In this document: one piece after another, positions 1 through 4,992 of the stretch | Layout of the letters: every line of letters starts with the position of its first letter | Position numbering within the stretch: position 1 is the first letter of the stretch | Origin: an uncultured Acidobacteriota bacterium | GTDB lineage: Bacteria > Acidobacteriota > Thermoanaerobaculia > Gp7-AA8 | DNA length: 5,974 nucleotides | Assembly: GCA_946887105.1 (NCBI GenBank) | Contig: CAMPKJ010000288.1 | Location: 1-5,974 of the forward strand | Reading direction: 5' to 3' | Notes under the pieces: model-generated | Databases searched by the model: none | What the model was told of the DNA's origin: nothing | What the model saw: the letters and a program-made list of their open reading frames with translations, nothing else | Position numbers and translations under genes: made by a program

Positions 1-5
1 CCACG

Positions 6-40
6 CCGAGGAACCGAGGAACTCCGAGGAACTCCGAGGC
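6..40. repeat. Short 10-bp tandem repeat, about 3.5 imperfect units
   Basis: The unit CCGAGGAACT occurs as a truncated copy (6-13), two full copies (14-23 and 24-33) and a final partial copy (34-40). It lies in the gap just past the stop codon of the lipopolysaccharide-export gene. I see no dyad or T-run, so it does not look like a terminator. It is probably a slippage-prone spacer. The rest of 1-46 contains no recognisable signal. Confidence 0.75.
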
Positions 41-46
41 ACCGCC

Positions 47-2032
47 TCACGGCCCCTCGTTCTTGTACGTCCCCTTCGTCTGCATCTCGGGGCTGAGCAC
101 GTTCACGCGGTCGCGGGTGAGGTCGAAGACGATCTGCTCGCCCGACAAGCCGCCTTTGAGATCGGTGAGCGTGGCCGGTTTTCCGAACATGTAGATCATC
201 TTCTTGTCGACCTGGTAGATGATCTTGTTGCCGTTGCCTTTCCGCCCCGTGGCCGTGTCGACGACGCTCACGTTCGTCTCCGCTTCCATGCGCTGGATCT
301 TGCGGTTGTCGTCGAGAAAGATGTTGGCCTTCTCCGATTTCAGCGTGCGCGTTTCGTCGACCATCGTCACCTTGCCGAGGAGCTCGATGCGCTTCTCGTT
401 GCGCCGCGCGATCAGCTGCTCGCTGAACGATTTGATCGGCGCCTTCCGCGCGTCCGCGCTGGTGTTGTAGAGCGTGGTGCGCACGTTGCCGCGCGCGGTC
501 ACGGAGTCGCCGCTGCCGAGCATCTGCAGCTCGTTCGAGAGAATGGTGTTGTTGTCCTGCCACGCGCGCACGTTGCCGGTGAACTGCGCCAGCTTCTGGG
601 CCTGACGCATGATCAGCTCGTCCGCGTTGACGAACACCGGCTTGCCGGTGGGACAGAGATTCGTGACATCGGCGGACGGGCCGCCGCCCTTCCCTTTTCC
701 GACCAGTTGCGCGATCACGGCGCCCGCCGCGCGTGCCGTTCCCGCGCGCGGCGAAAACTCGATCTGTTTGGCCTTGATGGTCTGCCCGTCCGCGACCACC
801 GTGGCCTGCCAGCCGGGATCGGTGGTGAGGATGATCTTGTCGCCGGTGATGTCGTAGTTCGCGCGGAAGGCGGTGGCGGTGTTCTTCGGATCGCTGTAGC
901 GGAACGCGCCCTCGAGGTACGCGGCGCGCGCTTTGCGCGTGGCCGGATCGAACCAGACCGTCACGTGCTCGGTGTTGATCTGCCGCGGCTCCGCGCCGAG
1001 CTCTTTCATCACCACCTGCCAGTCGGCCTTGATCTCGCTGACGGTGCGATTGGCGAGCGCGATGCGGAAGGTCTTGGCGACGATGTCGCGCTGCGGCGGT
1101 CCATCGAGGATCGCGCGCGCCATCCCGGCGCCACCGAGCGCGTTGATGGCGTTGATCTTTCCATCCGGCCCGACCTCGGTGTTGAACGCCTCGGCGCTGA
1201 TCTGTTTGCGTCCGCCGAAGTCCTCGCCCGGCTGGACGTTCGCCGCCATGACGATCACCACGTGGCCCGTGCCTTCGACGCCGATGAGTTGTCTGCGGTC
1301 CTGCGTGAAGCGGCCGATCATGAAGTCGGCGCGCAGCTTGTCGAGGCCGCGGTCGAGCTCGACCTGGTCTTTGAACTCGACCAGGTTCTCGCGGCGCTTG
1401 AAGAAGCTTTCCGCGCCGCGCAGCGTCATCGGCTCCTCGGCCGGCGTGGCCGCGGCCATGGTGGCGGTGACGCTCTTGTGCAGACGCAGCGTCTCGCCCT
1501 GGACATCGAGATCGAGCGCGCCTGCTTTGCCGTTCCAGCGGTCGACGCGGAAGTCGACCGGGATGTCGTTGGTCAGCCGCGCGCCGTCGTACCGGATCTC
1601 GGCGGTGCGGATCTCGATGCCATCGCTGGACGTCACGCGCACGCCGCCCTTCGCCTCCGCCTCTTTCGTGGCGCTGTTGAACTCCGCCGAAGGGCAGGCG
1701 ATGACGTAGGTGAGGCCGTTCTCGCGGTAGAGCGTGAGGGTCACGCCTTCGAGCGTGGTCCATCCCGATTTGAACGAGACCACGCGCTCGGCGACGATTT
1801 CGGACACGACTCGTCCGCCGATCGTCTGCACGTCGCGAAACGCTCTGGCCTCGGCCTGCGGATCGTCCAGCGGACGCTGCGTCGATGTGACCGCTTCCGG
1901 CGGGATCCGCTTTTTCGGACTGCGCGAGACGTCCCAACTGACGTACAGAACGATGACGAACGCGATGAACAGGATCGGCAGCGCGATGCGAAGAGCTCGG
2001 ACGGTGCGCTGCATGTTGTTGCGACGTAACAT
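47..2032 (-). CDS. lptC: Large LptC/LptA (OstA)-like lipopolysaccharide export protein, inner-membrane anchored
   Basis: A 661-residue protein that probably helps carry lipopolysaccharide across the periplasm from the LptB2FG transporter. A short basic N-terminus (LRRNNMQRTVRALR) is followed by one membrane segment at about residues 15-33 with the rest periplasmic, as in LptC. Residues ~60-190 look like the LptC beta-jellyroll. Residues ~460-650 have the repeated beta-strand pattern of the LptA/OstA domain (for example FTGNVRAWQDNNTILSNELQ, VTARGNV and LLGKVTMVDETRTLKSEKA). The stretch between them (about 190-440) is probably further OstA-like repeats. E. coli LptC and LptA are each just under 200 residues, so this is a fused or expanded bridge. 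The chosen ATG at 2032 has AAAGG 5 nt upstream (2038-2042); an internal ATG at residue 7 (2014) is a possible alternative. The stop is TGA at 47-49. The fold assignment is by pattern recognition; lptC is the best single symbol, though the protein also covers LptA. Confidence 0.85.
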   Translation of the reverse strand: MLRRNNMQRTVRALRIALPILFIAFVIVLYVSWDVSRSPKKRIPPEAVTSTQRPLDDPQAEARAFRDVQTIGGRVVSEIVAERVVSFKSGWTTLEGVTLTLYRENGLTYVIACPSAEFNSATKEAEAKGGVRVTSSDGIEIRTAEIRYDGARLTNDIPVDFRVDRWNGKAGALDLDVQGETLRLHKSVTATMAAATPAEEPMTLRGAESFFKRRENLVEFKDQVELDRGLDKLRADFMIGRFTQDRRQLIGVEGTGHVVIVMAANVQPGEDFGGRKQISAEAFNTEVGPDGKINAINALGGAGMARAILDGPPQRDIVAKTFRIALANRTVSEIKADWQVVMKELGAEPRQINTEHVTVWFDPATRKARAAYLEGAFRYSDPKNTATAFRANYDITGDKIILTTDPGWQATVVADGQTIKAKQIEFSPRAGTARAAGAVIAQLVGKGKGGGPSADVTNLCPTGKPVFVNADELIMRQAQKLAQFTGNVRAWQDNNTILSNELQMLGSGDSVTARGNVRTTLYNTSADARKAPIKSFSEQLIARRNEKRIELLGKVTMVDETRTLKSEKANIFLDDNRKIQRMEAETNVSVVDTATGRKGNGNKIIYQVDKKMIYMFGKPATLTDLKGGLSGEQIVFDLTRDRVNVLSPEMQTKGTYKNEGP

Positions 2033-2063
2033 CTTTGCCTTTCGATTCGTTCCGCCGCACTTT

Positions 2064-2067
2064 AGGA
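2064..2067 (+). promoter_or_regulatory. Ribosome binding site deciding the cytochrome start
   Basis: AGGA lies 8 nt before the ATG at 2076. This supports 2076 over an in-frame ATG at 2013, which would add 21 residues rich in Arg and Phe and overlap the start of the divergent lipopolysaccharide-export gene. The whole divergent gap is only 43 bp (2033-2075), so both genes' promoters must overlap here or lie inside the opposite coding region. I see no convincing -35/-10 pair. Confidence 0.5.
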
Positions 2068-2075
2068 TTTATCGC

Positions 2076-2495
2076 ATGCGACCCTCTGCCGCGTTCGGTG
2101 CCGCCGCCCTCCTGTTCGCGTTCAGTGCCAGTCCCGCGGATGCTCCCGAAGTCACACGCCTCCTCGCCGAGATCGCCGGAAAGGAAAAGCTCCCGGCCAA
2201 CCAGGTTTTCAAGAACGTGAAGCTGCTCGGCGACATCCCCGCCGGCCGCCTGCTGCGCATCATGGACATGGGATATAGCCAGGCCCTCGGCGTCAGTTGC
2301 GAGCACTGCCACGTCGAGGATCGCTGGGACGCCGACGAGAAACGCCCCAAACGCGCCGCCCGCGAGATGATCCTGCTCACCAGCCGCATCAACGATCAGC
2401 TCGCCCAGATGGAAGAGATCGACACCGGCGAGGCGACCGTGAACTGCACGACCTGCCATCGCGGATACGTGAAGCCGGCGCTACAGATGCGCTGA
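2076..2495 (+). CDS. Exported diheme c-type cytochrome, reaction-centre-cytochrome-like family
   Basis: A 139-residue electron-transfer protein with two heme-attachment motifs, CEHCH (residues 75-79) and CTTCH (124-128). The N-terminus (about 1-22) is a signal peptide with a hydrophobic AALLFAFSAS core and likely cleavage near ASPADA, so it should act in the periplasm. The pattern VFKNVKLLGDIP...LGVSCEHCHV...AREMILL...INDQL...VNCTTCHRG matches the small cytochromes usually annotated as photosynthetic reaction centre cytochrome c subunit family, which are widespread in non-phototrophic Acidobacteriota and relatives. The name does not imply photosynthesis. Met63 or Met65 and Met98, in the helices before each motif, are plausible distal heme ligands by analogy with the reaction-centre cytochrome. 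The redox partner is unknown. The gene runs opposite to all its neighbours and its last 15 bases overlap the 3' end of recJ. Confidence 0.88.
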   Translation: MRPSAAFGAAALLFAFSASPADAPEVTRLLAEIAGKEKLPANQVFKNVKLLGDIPAGRLLRIMDMGYSQALGVSCEHCHVEDRWDADEKRPKRAAREMILLTSRINDQLAQMEEIDTGEATVNCTTCHRGYVKPALQMR

Positions 2496-4145
2496 TCGCA
2501 CGTCGACGATCTCCAGCCGCGCCACGCTGTACTTGTCCGGCTCCACTTTCGCGAGCAGGTCCACCGGCGCACCGTCGAGCTGGGAGCGCAGTTCCTTCGC
2601 GCTCGGCCAGAGCACGCCCACGCCTTTTCCGGTCGCGTCCTGCAGCGTGAGCTCGCAGCAATCCTCGGCGAAGTTGCGCGTGCCGGTGATGGAAACGTCG
2701 CGGATGACGAACAGCGGCTGCGCGTTGCCCGCACCGAACGGCTGCAGCATCTCGTGCGTGGCGATGAATTCGCGATCGATTTCGGCCAGCGTCAAGGTCG
2801 CATCGACGTGCGCCTCGCGCCGGAACACCGCTTCGTCGAAACGCGCGAAGCGTTCGTGCAATCGGGTCCGGAGTCCGTCGAGGTTCTTCGCCGCGAAGGA
2901 AAAGCCGCACGCGAACTCGTGTCCGCCGAAATGCGTGAAGAGCTCGTGCACCGCATCGAGCTCGCTGTGCAGATCGACCGTTTGAATGCTGCGGCCGGAG
3001 CCGACGCAGAGATCGCCTTCGATGGTCATCACCAGCGTGGGGCGGTGGTAGCGCTGCGCGATGCGGCCGGCCGTGAGTCCGAGGACGCCGCGATGCCATC
3101 CTTCACCGGCCAGGATCAGGATCCGCTCGCCGCCTTCGATCTGCTCCTCGGCGGATTTGCGCACCTCGATCTCGATCTGCTGCCGCTCGACATTCATCCG
3201 GTCGAGCTCCGCGCAGATTTCCCACGCCGCCTCTTCGTCGCGCGCGGCGAAGAGATCGATGGCCGTATTGGCCGAAGCGAGACGGCCCGCGGCGTTGATG
3301 CGCGGTCCGATCTTGAACCCGACATCCACCGCGCGAAGAGCGCGTCCCGCGAGGCCGAGCCGCTTCAGCAACGCGCGCAGGCCGGGATTGCGCACGTCCG
3401 CAAGTCCCGCCAGACCGAGCGAGGTGATGGTGCGGTTCTCGCCGATCAGCGGCGCGACGTCCGCCACGGTTCCGATCGCGGCGATCTTCAGGAGTGAGTC
3501 GATGGAGGTCTTCTTGCCGTTGCGCCGGATCAACTCGCAGCAGAGCTTGAAGGCCACGCCGACGCCCGCGAGGTCTTTGAATGGATACGCGCATCCGGGC
3601 TGCTTCGGATTGAGCACCGCCGCGGCCTCGGGCAGCTGACCCGGCGGGAGATGGTGATCGGTGATGATCACGTCGATGCCGCGCTCGATGGCACGATGCA
3701 CCGGCTCGATGCTGGTGATCCCGCAATCGACGGTGATCACGAGCTTCACGTTGCGCTCGGAGAGCACGCGATCGAGCACTTCCATCTTCAGGCCGTAGCC
3801 ATCGACGAGGCGATGCGGCACGACGAATCCCGCATCCGCGCCGAGGGAACGGAGCACCGACTGCAGCATCACGATCGACGTCACGCCGTCGACGTCGTAA
3901 TCGCCGTAGATCACGATGCCCTCGCCATCGCGCACCGCGCGCGCGATCCGCTCGCACGCGTGATCCATCCCGTGGATCGTCGACGGATCGTGCAGATCGC
4001 CAACGGCGGGCGCGGTGAAGCGGCGGAAGGAGTCCTCGTCGGTCACGCCGCGGCGGATCATCAGCGCGCGCAACGTCGGGTTGGCGATGGGGATCCGCGG
4101 GTTGTCCGGAGGCGCTTCGGCGAGGGTCCAGAAGTCGTGGATCAC
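2481..4145 (-). CDS. recJ: Single-stranded-DNA-specific 5'-3' exonuclease RecJ
   Basis: A 554-residue cytoplasmic nuclease that degrades single-stranded DNA 5' to 3' in recombination (RecFOR pathway), mismatch repair and fork rescue, using two divalent metal ions. The family motifs are all present: GDYDVDG (81-87), VITVDCG (137-142 region, Asp140), TDHH (162-165), GTVAD (225-229) and GPRINAAGR (280-288) in the DHH domain; then GWHRGVLG (349-356), GSGRS (382-386) and GGHEFACG (407-414) in DHHA1. An OB-like C-terminal part follows, with LQPFGAGN at 467-474. Length is typical of bacterial RecJ. FACG replaces the more usual AAG in the last motif, a mild change. The start is GTG at 4145: the frame holds no ATG before the upstream stop, and there is no good Shine-Dalgarno sequence. 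The GTG shares bases with the TGA of the preceding VOC gene, so translation is probably coupled. The 3' end overlaps the convergent cytochrome gene. Confidence 0.97.
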   Translation of the reverse strand: MIHDFWTLAEAPPDNPRIPIANPTLRALMIRRGVTDEDSFRRFTAPAVGDLHDPSTIHGMDHACERIARAVRDGEGIVIYGDYDVDGVTSIVMLQSVLRSLGADAGFVVPHRLVDGYGLKMEVLDRVLSERNVKLVITVDCGITSIEPVHRAIERGIDVIITDHHLPPGQLPEAAAVLNPKQPGCAYPFKDLAGVGVAFKLCCELIRRNGKKTSIDSLLKIAAIGTVADVAPLIGENRTITSLGLAGLADVRNPGLRALLKRLGLAGRALRAVDVGFKIGPRINAAGRLASANTAIDLFAARDEEAAWEICAELDRMNVERQQIEIEVRKSAEEQIEGGERILILAGEGWHRGVLGLTAGRIAQRYHRPTLVMTIEGDLCVGSGRSIQTVDLHSELDAVHELFTHFGGHEFACGFSFAAKNLDGLRTRLHERFARFDEAVFRREAHVDATLTLAEIDREFIATHEMLQPFGAGNAQPLFVIRDVSITGTRNFAEDCCELTLQDATGKGVGVLWPSAKELRSQLDGAPVDLLAKVEPDKYSVARLEIVDVRSAHL

Positions 4146-4564
4146 GTAGAACCGAGGGTAGCACGCGGCACGCTGGCGTCCCGCTCACCGATCACCTGGT
4201 GGACGCACAGGATGTTCCCCTCCGTGTCTTTGAACCAGGCCGCTTTCTCGGAGCCGAGTACGCAGACCTTCTCCACGGTCTTCAAGCCGGGCAGATCGTA
4301 GTCTTCGAACTGGATGCCGCGCCTGCTGAGCTCCCGGACGGCTTCGGCGGCATCGGCCACTTCGAAGCTCAGCGCGGTGTGGGACGCTTGCGAGCCATCC
4401 GGCTTCGGCAGCAAGGCCAGCGATCCGCTGCCGATGGCGAAGAGATGCTTTCCGTCTCCGCTTCGACCCGCATATCGCAAGCCTAACGCCCGTTCGTAGA
4501 ACTCACGGGCGCGTTCCGCGTCGATGACGGGAAGGATGGTCGTGACAGGGGCGGTGGCGAGCAT
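4142..4564 (-). CDS. VOC/glyoxalase-fold (bleomycin-resistance-like) protein
   Basis: A 140-residue protein with the paired beta-alpha-beta-beta-beta pattern of the vicinal-oxygen-chelate superfamily. The first half contains ILPVIDAERAREFYERALGL (10-29), and the second half contains SHTALSFEVAD (61-71), an RELSRRGI helix (77-84) and FKDTEGNILCVHQ (111-123). Comparing with metal-dependent members, His62 is kept, but the first ligand position appears to be Thr8 and the usual final Glu (DPDGNxIEL) appears to be Cys120. A classical glyoxalase metal site is therefore doubtful, and a binding or resistance role, or non-canonical chemistry, is possible. The substrate cannot be told from sequence. The ATG at 4564 has a perfect AGGAGG (4569-4574) 4 nt upstream. 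The stop TGA overlaps the GTG of recJ by 4 bases (GTGA). The gene is probably transcribed from the promoter at 4827-4855 through the small ORF. Confidence 0.85.
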   Translation of the reverse strand: MLATAPVTTILPVIDAERAREFYERALGLRYAGRSGDGKHLFAIGSGSLALLPKPDGSQASHTALSFEVADAAEAVRELSRRGIQFEDYDLPGLKTVEKVCVLGSEKAAWFKDTEGNILCVHQVIGERDASVPRATLGST

Positions 4565-4568
4565 AGAG

Positions 4569-4574
4569 CCTCCT
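4569..4574 (-). promoter_or_regulatory. Strong Shine-Dalgarno of the VOC gene
   Basis: AGGAGG, complementary to the 16S rRNA 3' end, sits 4 nt before the ATG at 4564. It lies 4 nt downstream of a predicted hairpin (4579-4609), so its accessibility may depend on leader folding. Confidence 0.75.
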
Positions 4575-4578
4575 GCGA

Positions 4579-4609
4579 GTAGCCGAGCAACGAAGTAGTG
4601 GACGGCTAC
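4579..4609 (-). promoter_or_regulatory. Leader hairpin next to the VOC ribosome binding site
   Basis: On the minus strand GTAGCCG (4609-4603) can pair with CGGCTAC (4585-4579), giving a perfect 7-bp stem with a 17-nt loop. The stem ends 4 nt before the AGGAGG. Bases 4603-4606 also belong to the left arm of the 15-bp inverted repeat, so this hairpin and the long-range stem cannot both form completely. A regulatory role is inference. Confidence 0.4.
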
Positions 4610-4628
4610 GAATCGTTCGCTCGACGGC

Positions 4629-4745
4629 TCAGCTGAAGAAAATCAGGTGCACCATCATTTGCACGAGGATATGAAACAGGAGCGTGGTGAGGTGAAGCCG
4701 GCGGACTGCTTTTCTCACCGAGGACCGAAGGGGTGAAGTGGCCAT
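4629..4745 (-). CDS. Candidate 38-residue cationic/hydrophobic small membrane peptide
   Basis: I do not recognise this peptide. It has a basic N-terminal half (Arg7, Arg11, Lys12, Arg15, Arg16) followed by a hydrophobic stretch at about residues 19-37 (LTTLLFHILVQMMVHLIFF), the layout of a small single-pass or surface-bound membrane peptide. The start is well supported: GGAGG (4751-4755) lies 5 nt before the ATG at 4745. An in-frame ATG at 4796 would give 55 residues but has no good ribosome binding site. It stops at TGA 4629-4631, 64 nt before the VOC ATG, and lies downstream of a good promoter, so it would be the first gene of a small ORF - VOC - recJ operon. It could be a leader peptide, a small membrane regulator, a toxin-like peptide, or a chance ORF. 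No function is claimed. Confidence 0.45.
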   Translation of the reverse strand: MATSPLRSSVRKAVRRLHLTTLLFHILVQMMVHLIFFS

Positions 4746-4750
4746 TGCGA

Positions 4751-4755
4751 CCTCC
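4751..4755 (-). promoter_or_regulatory. Shine-Dalgarno of the 38-residue ORF
   Basis: GGAGG with a 5-nt spacer before the ATG at 4745. This is the main evidence that the small ORF is translated, and it favours 4745 over the upstream in-frame ATG at 4796. Confidence 0.5.
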
Positions 4756-4821
4756 GATGACGGGTTCGTGGTTGTGCGCGGGAGGACAAGTCCCATTGTG
4801 AGCGCCGTCCACTACTTCAAC

Positions 4822-4840
4822 ACTCTACTATCGGTAGAGT
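4822..4840. promoter_or_regulatory. Dyad operator overlapping the promoter -10
   Basis: ACTCTAC (4822-4828) and GTAGAGT (4834-4840) form a perfect 7-bp inverted repeat around a 5-bp centre. No T-run follows on either strand, so it is not a terminator. It covers the whole -10 hexamer (4827-4832) and part of the spacer of the minus-strand promoter, the usual place for a repressor to block RNA polymerase. Its size suits a dimeric winged-helix regulator such as PadR or BlaI/MecI types, but no regulator gene lies in the window, so the identity is open. Confidence 0.6.
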
Positions 4841-4855
4841 AATTCGTTCTGTCAA
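4827..4855 (-). promoter_or_regulatory. Sigma-70-type promoter for the small ORF - VOC - recJ unit
   Basis: The -35 is a perfect TTGACA (4850-4855), followed by an optimal 17-bp spacer and the -10 GATAGT (4827-4832), four of six matches to TATAAT. Transcription would start near 4820, giving about 75 nt of leader before the ATG at 4745. It sits immediately downstream of a terminator (4860-4892), as expected for the start of a new transcription unit. Confidence 0.65.
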
Positions 4856-4859
4856 TAGC

Positions 4860-4892
4860 AAAAAAGCGCCCGCGTCTTGTCCACACGGGCGC
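4860..4892 (-). terminator. Rho-independent terminator
   Basis: On the minus strand GCGCCCG (4892-4886) pairs with CGGGCGC (4872-4866), with two further pairs after one mismatch and a 7-nt loop, followed by six Ts (4865-4860). No T-run follows on the plus strand, so it acts on minus-strand transcripts. It would end either read-through from accA - dinB or the short transcript from the promoter at 4958-4986, and it insulates the promoter just downstream. Confidence 0.8.
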
Positions 4893-4951
4893 CTCGTCAT
4901 CGAGAAGACGCAGACCACGAACGTTTTTCATTCCGCGGGACTGTGCTCTCA
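4866..4951 (-). ncRNA. Candidate small RNA between a promoter and a terminator
   Basis: A promoter-like pair at 4958-4986 would start transcription near 4951, and the terminator stem ends at 4866, giving an RNA of about 85-90 nt including the U tail. Inside it, GCGTCTT (4911-4905) can pair with AAGACGC (4878-4872), which overlaps the terminator loop and the start of its second arm, so an alternative fold exists. The only ORF (ATG at 4931) has no ribosome binding site and would run through the terminator. No known RNA family is recognised. The existence of the transcript is inference. Confidence 0.3.
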
Positions 4952-4992
4952 GAACAAACCGTAACGCCGCATCCCGCGGACGTCAAGAGCAC
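4933..4992. repeat. Two interleaved inverted repeats around a promoter-like element
   Basis: CCGCGGGA (4933-4940) pairs with TCCCGCGG (4972-4979), and GTGCTCT (4943-4949) pairs with AGAGCAC (4986-4992). The order is a-b-a'-b', so the two stems are interleaved rather than nested. They flank the putative -10 and overlap the spacer and -35. They could be binding sites for a regulator, or a pseudoknot if the region is read through in RNA. Confidence 0.55.
4958..4986 (-). promoter_or_regulatory. Promoter-like TTGACG-N17-TACGGT
   Basis: The -35 TTGACG (4981-4986) has five of six matches. The spacer is exactly 17 bp. The -10 TACGGT (4958-4963) keeps the three most conserved positions (T, A and the final T). 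It would produce a short transcript ending at the terminator at 4860-4892. Confidence 0.4.

Larger units (their letters stand above)
4592..4818. repeat. Perfect 15-bp inverted repeat bracketing the small ORF
   Basis: GAAGTAGTGGACGGC at 4592-4606 is repeated as its exact reverse complement at 4804-4818, about 200 bp away. A matching AAC lies just outside each arm (4589-4591 and 4819-4821). In minus-strand RNA starting near 4820, the right arm would be the 5' end of the message and the left arm would lie about 18 nt before the VOC Shine-Dalgarno. The pair could be a long-range RNA stem or the ends of a tiny 227-bp mobile element with a 3-bp target duplication. Neither can be decided from one sequence, and a 3-bp match is weak evidence. 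Confidence 0.7.

Noticed and set aside
707..2029. 440-residue plus-strand ORF antisense to the lipopolysaccharide-export gene
   Set aside because: Its composition (rich in Arg, Asp, Ala, Val and His) is typical of an antisense shadow in GC-rich DNA. No domain is recognisable, and the minus-strand protein has clear LptC/OstA features.
2013..2075. Upstream in-frame start for the cytochrome (ATG at 2013)
   Set aside because: It would add 21 residues rich in Arg and aromatic residues before the signal peptide and overlap the divergent gene; the ATG at 2076 has AGGA at a good distance and a normal signal peptide.
3103..4188. 361-residue minus-strand ORF overlapping recJ in another frame
   Set aside because: Arg-rich low-complexity translation without motifs, while RecJ in the other frame carries all family motifs.
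4606..4812. 68-residue minus-strand ORF over the leader (GTG start)
   Set aside because: No ribosome binding site and no domain-like pattern; rich in Pro, His, Asn and Ser. The overlapping 38-residue frame has a much better start.
4812..4931. 39-codon ORF starting MKNVRGLRLL inside the small-RNA candidate, reminiscent of a leader peptide
   Set aside because: No Shine-Dalgarno before the ATG at 4931, no run of a single amino acid type as in attenuator leaders, and it would have to be read through the terminator.
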